Positions 35,550 to 44,860 of a DNA stretch of 64,000 nt are shown in pieces. The DNA is taken from the NCBI GenBank assembly GCA_013177805.1, contig JABLXU010000009.1, positions 124,001 to 188,000 on the forward strand. The letters are read 5' to 3'. Position 1 is the stretch's first letter; the number at the start of each line of letters is the position of its first letter. This DNA comes from Candidatus Omnitrophota bacterium. GTDB lineage: Bacteria > Hinthialibacterota > Hinthialibacteria > Hinthialibacterales > Hinthialibacteraceae. Below the pieces are notes generated by a model. It did not search any database and was not told the origin of the DNA. It saw nothing but the letters and a program-made list of their open reading frames with translations. A program made the position numbers and the translations under genes.

Positions 35550-37208
35550 TTACGGAATCTCACGCAGCGATCCACGCGAATAGTACGCCATCCGGTCTTC
35601 GCCGGTTCGGTTAGGAAACCGGACCGTGAATCGAAACCGGTCTCTGTCCCGCACATGAAAAAAAGCGAGGTCTGACGGGGGAATCCGGCGGTTCAAAAAA
35701 TACGTTCGGGGACTGGCGGTCTTGACTTCATAGGTCTCCGCACTCTCCTGGCGGATTTCGACTCCATCGGTAAGTTCAAAAAGAGTTTGATAAGCAACCA
35801 CTCGAATCTCCCGCAGGCGGGCAGAATCGCCGAAGAGGTTCAATGCGGGTTTGATCCCGTTGCGGAATACATACGCGCCGCCGATGGTATCCGGCAGATT
35901 GAGGATAAACAACCGCCGGGCCGGTTCCAGGCGGGTCAGATCGTGGACGATTTGTCGAGTGATCCGGCCGGCGTTTTCCCAATGCCGGTTGGACTGGTAC
36001 AGTTGATTGGCGCAAACGACCGCAAGGATTCCCAGCAGGAGGACTTTGAGCCAAGTCCAGCGCGACACCCAATGGACAATGAAGACCCCCGCCAGAATGA
36101 TGAACACCCCAGGAAGGTAGATCAGCCGTTCTCCCAAGGATGAACCCAAGTGAATACTGAGATTGAGAACGGGGGCCAGGGCGGCGAGGTACATCAGTAA
36201 GAGGATGATCAACAGAAATAGCCGGCGGCTATGGATTCCCCAGAATTCCCGCCGGCGCGTCCGGCGGTTCCACCACCATGCCATCCCGACTCCGGCCAAC
36301 GTGGCGAAAACCAACAGGAGACCCAGGCGGCCCAATCGCAATATCATTCCATGGATGGGATACTCCATGGGAGGGAGCAGCGTCCGGGCGGTTAAAAAAT
36401 AGAAATTCCTCTCTAAAAAAGCAAAATCGAACCGGGCATGGATGTTAAAGCCATACCCGCCGATCCAATCGTTGAGAATGAGGCGGCGAAGTCCCATATA
36501 CGCCGCCAGGATCGCAAAATAAACCACGGGATTCCACCGGGAATGACCCGCTGGAGGAATCCACATACGGCATGACCAATCGAGAATCAGGATTAGAAAA
36601 GGATACGTTACTCCCGATTCCTTCGACAACAAGGAAAGCGCGTACAAAGAAGCCGAACCTACCAGAAAACGGCGGGCGCTGGTGCGTTTATATTTCAAGT
36701 AGTAAAAAAGCGAGGGCAAAATCCAAAAGGTGGCAATCACGTCCGAACGGCCGGAGATCCAACTGACCGCCTCGGTGTGGCTGGGATGCAGCAGAAACAA
36801 CAACCCCGCGCCTGCGGAAGGCACCCATGGGGGTTTTTCATCCGGATGGACAAGGCGGAACAATTCCCAGGCAATCAACGTCACCCATAGCGCGTTGACC
36901 GCGTGCAAGATCAGATTGGTCAGGTGATAGCCGGTCGGATTCAATCCCCAAAGCCGGTAATCCAGCCAATAAAAGAACCATACCCCGGGGCGGACAAACC
37001 GGTCTGAAGGGATGGTCCAAACCGCCGCGGCACCGATCTGTCGAATTTTGAAAATGTATCCAAAATCATCGGCCACGAAAAAAGCGCGGGCGGCGGGCCA
37101 ACTTGCCCAAAGCCCGGCCAAAAGAAAAAAGAGGAACAGCCCTACCCGGCTCCACGGGTGGTGTAGAACAAGGAATCGGTCCCCGGTTGAGGGATTGGTT
37201 GAATTCAT
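35550..37208 (-). CDS. GT-C fold membrane glycosyltransferase-like protein
   Basis: A 552-residue polytopic protein with about 11 hydrophobic helices in the first 430 residues and a soluble C-terminal domain. FFVADDFGYIF places an acidic pair in the first outer loop, as in PMT/Dol-P-sugar transferases. LLFLLHPSHTEAVSWISGRS resembles the TMTC group. It probably transfers sugar from a lipid carrier at the outer face of the membrane. The acceptor is unknown. It lies upstream of the radical SAM gene on the same strand, 62 bp apart. Confidence 0.82.
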   Translation of the reverse strand: MNSTNPSTGDRFLVLHHPWSRVGLFLFFLLAGLWASWPAARAFFVADDFGYIFKIRQIGAAAVWTIPSDRFVRPGVWFFYWLDYRLWGLNPTGYHLTNLILHAVNALWVTLIAWELFRLVHPDEKPPWVPSAGAGLLFLLHPSHTEAVSWISGRSDVIATFWILPSLFYYLKYKRTSARRFLVGSASLYALSLLSKESGVTYPFLILILDWSCRMWIPPAGHSRWNPVVYFAILAAYMGLRRLILNDWIGGYGFNIHARFDFAFLERNFYFLTARTLLPPMEYPIHGMILRLGRLGLLLVFATLAGVGMAWWWNRRTRRREFWGIHSRRLFLLIILLLMYLAALAPVLNLSIHLGSSLGERLIYLPGVFIILAGVFIVHWVSRWTWLKVLLLGILAVVCANQLYQSNRHWENAGRITRQIVHDLTRLEPARRLFILNLPDTIGGAYVFRNGIKPALNLFGDSARLREIRVVAYQTLFELTDGVEIRQESAETYEVKTASPRTYFLNRRIPPSDLAFFHVRDRDRFRFTVRFPNRTGEDRMAYYSRGSLREIP

Positions 37209-37399
37209 AGGCTTATTGTTTTACAGTCATTTCGTAAAGGGAAAAAGAGGAACATGCCCCGAAGGGGAACGCCCGTCCGATGTTCCTCCCTCCAAGTATG
37301 CCCGGCCGGGATTAATCGGAAAAGCCTGAGGGAAATTGGCTGGGGAACGCAGGAATCCTTCCCGGCGGGAACAGTGGGAATCAATTTTTTCCACGTAAT

Positions 37400-37427
37400 T
37401 TGATATGCCCGGTTTGTCCGGTATACT
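37400..37427 (+). promoter_or_regulatory. Strong sigma70-type promoter candidate
   Basis: TTGATA at 37400-37405 and TATACT at 37422-37427 are 16 bp apart. Transcription would start about 20-30 bp before the histidine kinase ATG at 37459. It is the best promoter-like match I noticed in the window. Confidence 0.6.
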
Positions 37428-37458
37428 GAAAGTACCATAATCATTCGAGTTGGGGACC

Positions 37459-38724
37459 ATGGCATCCGAGGACATCGTCAATCAAATCAAATCGGCCTTT
37501 GAGAGAGGCGATTGCCAACAGGCGGAGGAGATCATCCATCGCATGGAAAAAGCGGAGCAATTGCGCACCGAATTTTTGGCTATGATCTCTCATGAGCTGC
37601 GGACGCCGCTCAACGCCATTATCGGGTATAACTCCATGCTGGAGGAAGAGGTTTACGGCGCGCTGAACGAGAAACAGCAAAAGGCGGTGAGGCGTATCGA
37701 CCGCAACGCCACCCGCCTCCTCACGCTGATCAACCAGCTGCTGGAACTCTCGCGCTTGGAAGCGGGTATCATCTCGGTGTTCCATGAAACCACGAATCTG
37801 GTGGAGGCGGTCAACGAAGTCTTGGAAGAATACCAGGTCCTGGCCGACGAAAAAGGATTGGCGTTGGAAATCGCCCATCCGCGGCGGGGCGTTGAAATCG
37901 TGACCGATTCCAGCAAAGTCAAAGAAATCATCCGCCAACTGGTCTCCAATGCCATCAAATTCACCAACCAGGGTTCCATTCATATAGAAATCCGTCCCCA
38001 GGATTCAGGTGGATTGATACGGGTCTCAGACACCGGCGTGGGGATCGGGCTGAAACAACGGGAAGCCATCTTTGACCTCTTCCACCAGGGTGATGCCTAT
38101 CCCCACCGGCGTCAGGAAGGAGCGGGCCTGGGACTGGCGATTGTCCACCGTTTAGCCCGGTTGTTGGGTGCCTCCATCAACCTGGAAAGCAAGCCGGAGC
38201 ATGGAACGACCTTTACGATTTTATTCCCTTCCCTTTCTGAATCCGCGGCGCATCCCGCTCCAGAACCAGAAAAACCATCCGACACACCCGCCTGGGCCGT
38301 ATCCTCCGCGGCCGCGCCGGTGACACCATGTCATGTGCCGGTTGAAGCCCCGTCGGTCTTGATTGTCGACGATGATCCTTACACGGTGGAAATCCTGGCT
38401 GATTATCTCGAGCACCGGGGCCATTACAAAGTGCAAAAAGCCTACAGCGGGCTGCACGCCATGATCTATTTGGCCGAACACCGCCCCGACTACCTGGTGG
38501 TGGATTTGCTTATGCCCCAAATCAACGGCGAACGGGTGATTCAGTATTGCCATGAACTATGGGGGGACAAGGTTTCCATCACCGTGATCACCGGCAAGGA
38601 ATTGTCCCGGGAGGAGACGCGCGAATTGGAAACCAAAGTCGCGGCGATTATCCGCAAGGGCGACATCAATCAATCCAATCTGGCCGCCGCACTGGCCGCC
38701 GCCATCCCCCTTCCGGCGCGGTAA
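37459..38724 (+). CDS. Soluble hybrid histidine kinase with C-terminal receiver
   Basis: A 421-residue cytosolic kinase with no sensor domain beyond about 35 N-terminal residues. HisKA has His45 in MISHELRTPLN. The ATPase part has N-box NAIKF, DTGVGIG and EGAGLGLAIV. A proline/alanine-rich linker (about 258-298) leads to a receiver with LIVDDDPYTVEIL and phospho-Asp349 in VVDLLMPQ. No output domain or response regulator gene follows, so a phosphorelay to a distant protein or self-regulation is expected. Signal input may come through a partner protein. Confidence 0.92.
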   Translation: MASEDIVNQIKSAFERGDCQQAEEIIHRMEKAEQLRTEFLAMISHELRTPLNAIIGYNSMLEEEVYGALNEKQQKAVRRIDRNATRLLTLINQLLELSRLEAGIISVFHETTNLVEAVNEVLEEYQVLADEKGLALEIAHPRRGVEIVTDSSKVKEIIRQLVSNAIKFTNQGSIHIEIRPQDSGGLIRVSDTGVGIGLKQREAIFDLFHQGDAYPHRRQEGAGLGLAIVHRLARLLGASINLESKPEHGTTFTILFPSLSESAAHPAPEPEKPSDTPAWAVSSAAAPVTPCHVPVEAPSVLIVDDDPYTVEILADYLEHRGHYKVQKAYSGLHAMIYLAEHRPDYLVVDLLMPQINGERVIQYCHELWGDKVSITVITGKELSREETRELETKVAAIIRKGDINQSNLAAALAAAIPLPAR

Positions 38725-39013
38725 GGGACGTTACCCATTTCCCCCAGGTGAACTGCGATCCCCTAGCGCTTGGCTTTCTCTCATTACCATTAATATAGTG
38801 AATCAATACGGAATTGATTCTTCTGTCCGTAAATCGATTCATTTCTAGACCACAGCCCTCATTCCTTGACCACTGCCTTTACTTGTCATCTCCAGCCCCC
38901 TGGACGCGTAATAGAACGCCGCGTGCCGATTCCGGATGATTAAATAAGATCAATGCATTGGCTTTATTTATCAATATAATATAGTAAGATAACAAATTTG
39001 ATCGTGTTCACTC

Positions 39014-40441
39014 ATGCGCGAGATTCCGAAGGACCAAATCATACGGCGTTTGGAGACGGAAAATCCTTGGTGGCAAGGGAAGGAGAAATTCCCGCTTCTA
39101 TTCAAGGAATGGACCCCTCGGCCCTATCTTCGTTTATTTTTACCCTTGATGATGAACCGCCACGTCCGCCGGGCCGTGGTATTAATGGGGTCCCGGCGTG
39201 TCGGAAAGACGGTAATGATTCATCATGCCATCCAACATTTGCTGGAGAAGAAATATCCACCCTGCCAAATCATCTATCTATCGGTGGATCATCCCCTCTA
39301 TACCGGATTAGGATTGGAATCCTTGCTGGAGTATTACCGGGAAGCCACGGGATTGGATTATACGCAAAAAGAATGTTATGTTTTTTTTGATGAAATTCAG
39401 TATTTGAAAAACTGGGAAGTTCATCTCAAAGCGATCGTGGATTCCTATCCTTCCGTGAAATGCATGGTTTCGGGATCCGCGGCGGCCGCCCTCCGAATGA
39501 AAAGCCTGGAATCCGGAGCGGGTCGATTCACAGAGTTCTTGCTTCCTCCCCTGACGTTTTATGAGTATCTCCATTTGCTGAAAAAAGAAAACCTGATCCA
39601 GGAATCCCAAAATAAGGACGGACTCCCCCGGTTCCATTCCAGCCGGGATGTGGATTCATTAAACCGGGAATTCTTCCAATACCTGAATTTTGGGGGATAT
39701 CCGGAAGCGATTTTTTCCGAAGAAATCCAAGCCGATCCCCGGCGGTTTCTGAAAAGCGACATCCTGGACAAGGTCTTGCTGCGGGATTTGCCCAGTCTCT
39801 ACGGCATCCAGGACATTCAGGAATTGAACTCCCTTTTCACCACCCTGGCTTACAACACAGCGGGGGAAATCTCCCTGGAGGATTTGTCGAAGAGTTCCGG
39901 TGTATCGAAAAATACCATTAAAAAATACATGGAATATTTGGAGGCGGCTTTTTTGATCCGCATGGTTCACCGGATCGACCGGGATGGCCGCCGTTTTTTG
40001 CGGGCGAATACATTCAAGGTTTATTTAACCAATCCCTCCATGCATTGCGCCTTGTTTAAGCCCGTGGAGATGGATCGGGAAGAAGCTGGACCGTTGGTGG
40101 AAACCGCGGTGTATGCGCAGTGGTTCCACGTTCCGGAGTACCCCTTGTATTACGCGCGTTGGAAACGGGGAGAAATCGACCTGGTCCATCAAAAGGGGGA
40201 AAAAGTGGAATGGGCGGTGGAAGTCAAATGGTCGGACCGGCCCCCGGATGACTACCATCTTCTCGAACCGGTTATTGAATTTTGTCACGCCCATAACTTG
40301 GGTACGGTGTTGATCACGACCCGGCGTTTACAAACCCGGAAGACCATCAAGAATGTTCAATTCGAGTTTATCCCGGCCAGTGTGTACTGTTATAAGTTAG
40401 GGAAGAACCTGATCCAATACAAACAAGATCGATCACCCTAA
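39014..40441 (+). CDS. AAA_14/DUF4143 family ATPase
   Basis: A 475-residue ATPase. Walker A is GSRRVGKT (59-66) and Walker B is CYVFFDEIQYL. The GSAAAAL sensor and FTEFLLPPLTFYEYL follow, and the C-terminal DUF4143 part has SGVSKNTIKKYMEYLEAAFLI with a nuclease-like end KRGEIDLV and AVEVKWS. These proteins are frequent in archaea and candidate phyla and are often mobile; their function is unknown. The gene and the 289 bp before it are AT-richer than the surroundings, consistent with acquisition. No Shine-Dalgarno sequence is obvious at ATG 39014. Confidence 0.9.
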   Translation: MREIPKDQIIRRLETENPWWQGKEKFPLLFKEWTPRPYLRLFLPLMMNRHVRRAVVLMGSRRVGKTVMIHHAIQHLLEKKYPPCQIIYLSVDHPLYTGLGLESLLEYYREATGLDYTQKECYVFFDEIQYLKNWEVHLKAIVDSYPSVKCMVSGSAAAALRMKSLESGAGRFTEFLLPPLTFYEYLHLLKKENLIQESQNKDGLPRFHSSRDVDSLNREFFQYLNFGGYPEAIFSEEIQADPRRFLKSDILDKVLLRDLPSLYGIQDIQELNSLFTTLAYNTAGEISLEDLSKSSGVSKNTIKKYMEYLEAAFLIRMVHRIDRDGRRFLRANTFKVYLTNPSMHCALFKPVEMDREEAGPLVETAVYAQWFHVPEYPLYYARWKRGEIDLVHQKGEKVEWAVEVKWSDRPPDDYHLLEPVIEFCHAHNLGTVLITTRRLQTRKTIKNVQFEFIPASVYCYKLGKNLIQYKQDRSP

Positions 40442-40503
40442 ATCACGGAATATGAATCCAACTCATAAGGGATGCGGGAATTCCCGGCCGTCGGCCATTG
40501 GAA

Positions 40504-41556
40504 TTATTCCTCTCCTTCGGAAGTGGATACCGTGGCCTTGGGGGCGGTTTCGGTGGGGACCGCAGGACCGGCGGTGGAAACCGGGGTGGAATCGCGGGTG
40601 GAACGGCGGACGTTATCGAGAATGTCTTCATCCACGGGAATCCCTGCCATGGAAAGGGCATACAAGGCCGCGCCCACGACCGGTTCGAAGCGGGGGGGAG
40701 TGACGTTGGCGCCCGGCAGCAAATACAGGATTTTGCGGCGGACGATCTGGCCATAATAGGAGGCTTCGTTAAACACCCCGCCGCCCAGTACGACATCCAC
40801 GCGTTCGGAGAATTCCAGCCGTTTGCAAACGGATTCCACTCCCAAAGCCAGGGCGTCCGCCTGTTGGTTCAGAATCTCGTCGGCCACCGGATCATCCTCA
40901 CTGGCCAGCCGGACCACGATGGGCGCCAAGGCGGCAATCTTCTCCCGGGTGGCGGACCGGGTGTTGACCCAGTTCACCATTTCGCTGATCTGCGTCATCT
41001 GCAAATGAGACAACACGGCGGAGCGGATGGGCGTATCCGGTCCCAGGCCGTCGTGATAGCGCACGATGGCGCGCAGGGCTTCCAATCCGATACGGTAGCC
41101 GCTGCCTTCGTCGGAGAGGAGCGGCCCATATCCCCCCACGCGGGACTCTTTGCCCTTGGGGTTGCGGCCAAAGATGATGGAGCCGGTCCCGGCGAGGACC
41201 ACGATTCCAAATTCCGACAACGTGCCGCTGACGAGGGCGATTTCCGCGTCGCTGGTGAGCAGGTACGATTCCTTGCCGAAGAGGTTGTCAAACAAGGGGC
41301 GCAAGATCTCGTGGTCTTGTTCCTGTCCCACGCCGGCGAGGCCCAGGCAGATGCCCAGGCATTCTTCCGGACGGCCCCGGGCCGCGTGCAAGGCTTCCTG
41401 AAAAAGACGCTGGATCAGGGCGGTGACTTGACTGGCGCCGGTATCGTGATAATTCAAGCCGGGCCCTTTGCCGTAATAAACCACCCGTCCGCGGTCAGTC
41501 ATTAAAATCGCGCGGCTGCGGGTGCCGCCGCCATCCACCCCAAAGACATACGGCAT
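40504..41556 (-). CDS. BadF/BadG-type ATPase, N-acetylglucosamine-kinase-like
   Basis: A 350-residue ASKHA kinase. The phosphate loop FGVDGGGTRSRAILMTD opens the protein; LGLAGVGQEQD, VVLAGTGSII, GGYGPLLSDEGSGYRIG and VVLGGGVFNE complete the family pattern. Members phosphorylate amino sugars such as GlcNAc or activate other enzymes. A Ser/Thr/Pro-rich tail of about 30 residues follows the domain. AGGA lies 9 nt before the ATG. It closes an operon-like run aroB - PEGA lipoprotein - coiled-coil protein - kinase. Confidence 0.88.
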   Translation of the reverse strand: MPYVFGVDGGGTRSRAILMTDRGRVVYYGKGPGLNYHDTGASQVTALIQRLFQEALHAARGRPEECLGICLGLAGVGQEQDHEILRPLFDNLFGKESYLLTSDAEIALVSGTLSEFGIVVLAGTGSIIFGRNPKGKESRVGGYGPLLSDEGSGYRIGLEALRAIVRYHDGLGPDTPIRSAVLSHLQMTQISEMVNWVNTRSATREKIAALAPIVVRLASEDDPVADEILNQQADALALGVESVCKRLEFSERVDVVLGGGVFNEASYYGQIVRRKILYLLPGANVTPPRFEPVVGAALYALSMAGIPVDEDILDNVRRSTRDSTPVSTAGPAVPTETAPKATVSTSEGEE

Positions 41557-41559
41557 GGC

Positions 41560-41964
41560 CTAGTTCCTTTTCCGCAGCATTGTGTTTTCGTCTTCCAGCA
41601 GTTGGAGTTGGGTTTTGAGGTCGGTGATCTGAGTCTCGTAGGTTTTGCGGAGCTCCTGGATCTGTTTTTCGTACATTTCCTTTTGCTTCAGCATTTCTTT
41701 CTCGTACTGATCCCGGAGCAGGCTGGTAGCGGCCGCGTCCGGGGGGACGGTGGACACCGCCGGTGTGGGTTGCGGGGGGATAGGAGTGGGACTAAGGGAA
41801 ATGCTGGTCAAGCCTTTGTTCGCGAGAGGCCCGATCCCGCCCTGGGTCATAACGAATCCCACGACCAGCAGGGCGACGACGCTGATCAAACCCAAGGTAA
41901 ACAGGATGTTGCTGCCGCCGGAATACTCATCGTAATTATTCCGGTTTCGACCCCTCTGATTCAT
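41560..41964 (-). CDS. Single-pass membrane protein with C-terminal coiled coil
   Basis: A 134-residue protein. A short hydrophilic N-terminus (NRNNYDEYSGG) precedes a membrane helix at about 21-42, then a proline/threonine-rich linker and a coiled coil (about 82-132) rich in Glu, Lys and Gln. It overlaps the PEGA lipoprotein gene by 29 bp and ends 3 bp before the kinase start, so all three are probably cotranslated. No family recognised; it may be a tether or scaffold. Confidence 0.7.
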   Translation of the reverse strand: MNQRGRNRNNYDEYSGGSNILFTLGLISVVALLVVGFVMTQGGIGPLANKGLTSISLSPTPIPPQPTPAVSTVPPDAAATSLLRDQYEKEMLKQKEMYEKQIQELRKTYETQITDLKTQLQLLEDENTMLRKRN

Positions 41965-42313
41965 CGCTACTGGCCTCCGTTGCCGTCGAGACTTCTTCCG
42001 TCATGTCATACGTAAAGGTCCGCTTGTCCACGACCTTGATGGGAAGAATGGTGACCAAAAAATCCAGGGGAAACCACGTGTAGGGCTTGGGTTTCAGTTC
42101 CACGAACTCTTCCCGCCGCCCATACTCCGGATGATCGAGGGTGATTTTATGGGTCCCCATCCAGCCGGTTTCAAATTCGGCCGGGGTGACCCCTCGCGGC
42201 TGATAGTCATAATGGACCGTGGCGCCCGGCGGATCGGTTTCCACCCGGACCACGGTTGAATAACAACCCTCAACCAGGCAAATTATGAGGAAGATCAGAG
42301 CGGTTCTCACCAT
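41936..42313 (-). CDS. PEGA-domain lipoprotein
   Basis: A 125-residue lipoprotein. The signal has a lipobox, CLVEGC, so Cys17 would be lipidated. The PEGA-type domain begins VRVETDPPGATVHYDYQPRG and continues with HKITLDHPEYGRREE. A second hydrophobic stretch, WFPLDFLVTILP, and an acidic Ser-rich tail follow. PEGA domains are found at cell surfaces, often linked to S-layer or peptidoglycan proteins. The neighbouring membrane coiled-coil protein may be its partner. Confidence 0.85.
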   Translation of the reverse strand: MVRTALIFLIICLVEGCYSTVVRVETDPPGATVHYDYQPRGVTPAEFETGWMGTHKITLDHPEYGRREEFVELKPKPYTWFPLDFLVTILPIKVVDKRTFTYDMTEEVSTATEASSDESEGSKPE

Positions 42314-42391
42314 TCAGCCTTGTCTCCAAAACCATTGATTATCATTACAGCCTATCGGGGGGTGAAAGTCAACGGATTTTGAGGGAACGGG

Positions 42392-43501
42392 TTATGGATT
42401 TGGTCCATACAATTCCCACGTCCGGCGCACCAGAGCCGGATCATCCACGGGCTGGATGATCACCCGGCCGATGGCGGTGGGGAACACAAACCGCAAGAGG
42501 CCTTTTTCCACTTTTTTGTCGCGAAACAGGCTCTCCAGCAGGTCGTCCGCGGAGAGACCGGGCCGGGCCAGGGAAAATCCGGCTTGGCGGAGCAGGGATT
42601 CCAACGCCCGCGTGACAGGGGCCGGTGTGATCCCCAGGGCTTCCCCGAGGCGGGCTTCCACCACCATGCCCAAGGCCACGGCTTCGCCGTGCAGGTAGCG
42701 TTCGTAGCCGGTGAGTGCTTCGACGGCGTGGCCGATGGAATGGCCGAAGTTCAAAATGGCGCGCAAGCCGCTCTCTTTTTCGTCTTGCCGGACCACCTCC
42801 GCTTTAATGCGGCAATTCCAGGGAATGATGCGGCAATACGTTTCCAGATCGGTGGCCAGCAGGCGGGGAAGTAATTCCCGCACCGCCTCGAACAATTCCT
42901 GGTCGGCGATAACTCCATGCTTGATCACTTCGGCGAGGCCCGCCCGGACCTGCCGTGGATCGAGGGTTTGCAGGGTGGCGGGATCGATCAGGACAGCGGA
43001 CGGCTGGTGGAACGCGCCGATCAGGTTTTTCCCCCCCGGATGATCGATGCCCACCTTGCCGCCGACGCTGGCGTCCACCTGGGCCAGGAGTGTGGTGGGC
43101 ACCTGGATGAAGCGGATTCCCCGCAGGTACGTGGCGGCGACAAATCCTGCCACATCGCCGGCTACGCCGCCTCCCAGCGCGATCAATCCGCTAAGGCGTT
43201 CGGGCCGGAGGCGGACCATGCCGTCATACAGCCGGGCAACGGTATCCAAAGTCTTGGCTGGTTCTCCGGCGGGAAAAGTGAGAATTCCGGTGCGGTACCC
43301 TGCTTGTTCCAACGACCGGCGGATCCGGTCTCCATACAGAGGGGCCACCTGGCTGTCGGTGATAATGGGAACGGGAGATTGAAAACCCAAGGCCTTGGCC
43401 CGTTCACCAACCTGATCCAAGAGACCGGTGCCTACGGTGATCTGATAACCGCGTTCCCCCAGAGGGACGGGGATTTCATGAAAAGATTGTGGTTCGTTCA
43501 T
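42392..43501 (-). CDS. aroB: 3-dehydroquinate synthase
   Basis: A 369-residue enzyme of the shikimate pathway. The NAD and substrate motifs include LGGGVAGDVAGFVAATYLRG, TTLLAQVDASVGGK and DHPGGKNLIGAFHQP. Zinc ligands lie in EVIKHGVI, LNFGHSIGHAVE and LHGEAVALGM. ATG 43501 is chosen over an upstream TTG at 43531. It makes dehydroquinate, the precursor of chorismate, which also feeds the menaquinone route represented by MqnA at 51.4 kb. Confidence 0.95.
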   Translation of the reverse strand: MNEPQSFHEIPVPLGERGYQITVGTGLLDQVGERAKALGFQSPVPIITDSQVAPLYGDRIRRSLEQAGYRTGILTFPAGEPAKTLDTVARLYDGMVRLRPERLSGLIALGGGVAGDVAGFVAATYLRGIRFIQVPTTLLAQVDASVGGKVGIDHPGGKNLIGAFHQPSAVLIDPATLQTLDPRQVRAGLAEVIKHGVIADQELFEAVRELLPRLLATDLETYCRIIPWNCRIKAEVVRQDEKESGLRAILNFGHSIGHAVEALTGYERYLHGEAVALGMVVEARLGEALGITPAPVTRALESLLRQAGFSLARPGLSADDLLESLFRDKKVEKGLLRFVFPTAIGRVIIQPVDDPALVRRTWELYGPNP

Positions 43502-43597
43502 GGATATTGGGATGCTCCGATGCGTGGCCAACAGTATATCAATAGATGGTTAGGAGGGCTACCCAGCCGTTTTTTATAGAGAAGAATCCCGACTGCC

Positions 43598-43625
43598 TTG
43601 ACATTGCACCTCTTTTCGATAAGCT
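43598..43625 (+). promoter_or_regulatory. Promoter candidate before the parvulin gene
   Basis: A perfect TTGACA at 43598-43603 is followed after 16 bp by the weak hexamer TAAGCT at 43620-43625. It lies in the divergent gap between aroB and the peptidyl-prolyl isomerase gene, about 120 bp before the latter's ATG. Confidence 0.35.
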
Positions 43626-43742
43626 GAAACCATCTTCGCGTGTACCTGATTGTACCCTCCCAGACCTTCCCTGATGGTGCCGCGGTCCGCGAAAGGGCAC
43701 AGGTTTTTTCAAATCCAAACCGTTAAGGAGATTATTCCCATC

Positions 43743-44843
43743 ATGTTCCGTACCCGAATCCTGTGGTATGTCCCGGTGCTTTTGGCGTTATCGATAACGG
43801 GGCCGCAAGCCGCCGAAGTCCAGCCCGCCGCCCCGGCGGCGCCCGCCAGTGGAGAAATAGTGGCCAAGGTGAATGGAATCAACATCATGGAAGATCAAAT
43901 GGAAGAAGAAATCGAGATGCTGATCCAGAATCTCGGCCAGAACATTCCGCCCCAGCTCCTGCCCCAGATCAAACCCCAGATGTATAAGCAGGCATTGGAC
44001 AGTTTGATTTCCAAAATGCTGCTCAAGAGCGTGGCGCAAGAAAAGAACATCACGATCAACCCGGATGACGTCGAAAAGCAATACGAAAAATTCAAAAAAC
44101 AATTTCCTTCGGAAGAGCGGTATAAGGAAATCCTGGCGGCGCAAAATGTAACGGAGGAGGAAATCCGCAAACGGATTGCCGAAAGTCCGGATTTACTCTA
44201 CTCCAAGGTGCTGAACACCCAGGCTCCCGAACCGGATGCTACCACGGAAGAGGAAGTCAAGAAGTACTATGACGACCATATTGAAAACATGAAACAGCAG
44301 GAATCCGTGACCGCCTCACATATACTGTTGCAGTTTGACGGGGATCCGGACGAGGCCGAGAAAGCCGCGCTGAAGACCAAGTTGGAAGGCATCCGGAAAG
44401 ATATCGTGGACGGCAAGATCAGTTTTGAAGACGCCGCCAAGCAATTTTCCAATTGCCCCAGTTCCGCGCAAGGAGGCAATTTAGGCGAGTTTACCCGCGG
44501 CAAGATGGTTCCCGAATTCGAGAAGGTGGCCTTCGCGGCCAAGGTGGGTGAAATCAGCCCGGTTTTCGAAACCCAGTTCGGGTATCACATTGTCAAAGTA
44601 GCGGAACACCAAGAAGAAAAGACGTATCCCTACGATGAGATCAAAGACCGGATCCGCGAGTTCCTCGAGCAGCGGGAACAGGCGGAAACGCACAAAGCCT
44701 ACATCGCCAAATTGCGGGAAACGGCCAAGATCGAAACCTTGATCACCGAAGAAGCCTGGAAAGCGAAATTCGCGCCGGCGCGATCCCCCGCCGCCCCGGG
44801 CGACATGCAAATCCAGGTGGATCCCAATTCCTTGAAACAATAG
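43743..44843 (+). CDS. Exported peptidyl-prolyl isomerase (parvulin, SurA/PrsA-like)
   Basis: A 366-residue exported folding factor. The signal peptide covers about residues 1-24 (ITGPQAAEV). A SurA-like N-terminal helical region has IVAKVNGINIMEDQMEEEIE and LISKMLLKSVAQEKNI. The parvulin domain follows (SVTASHILLQFD, ISFEDAAKQFSNCPSSAQGG, NLGEFTRGKMVPEFEKVAF, FGYHIVKV). It catalyses proline isomerisation and helps fold exported proteins. AAGGAG is 12 nt before the ATG. A hairpin follows the stop. Confidence 0.93.
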   Translation: MFRTRILWYVPVLLALSITGPQAAEVQPAAPAAPASGEIVAKVNGINIMEDQMEEEIEMLIQNLGQNIPPQLLPQIKPQMYKQALDSLISKMLLKSVAQEKNITINPDDVEKQYEKFKKQFPSEERYKEILAAQNVTEEEIRKRIAESPDLLYSKVLNTQAPEPDATTEEEVKKYYDDHIENMKQQESVTASHILLQFDGDPDEAEKAALKTKLEGIRKDIVDGKISFEDAAKQFSNCPSSAQGGNLGEFTRGKMVPEFEKVAFAAKVGEISPVFETQFGYHIVKVAEHQEEKTYPYDEIKDRIREFLEQREQAETHKAYIAKLRETAKIETLITEEAWKAKFAPARSPAAPGDMQIQVDPNSLKQ

Positions 44844-44860
44844 GGGTGTCCCATCCCGGC

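Noticed and set aside
39014..40441. Defence system ATPase
   Set aside because: No nuclease, methylase or other defence gene is adjacent, and the DUF4143 family alone does not support this.
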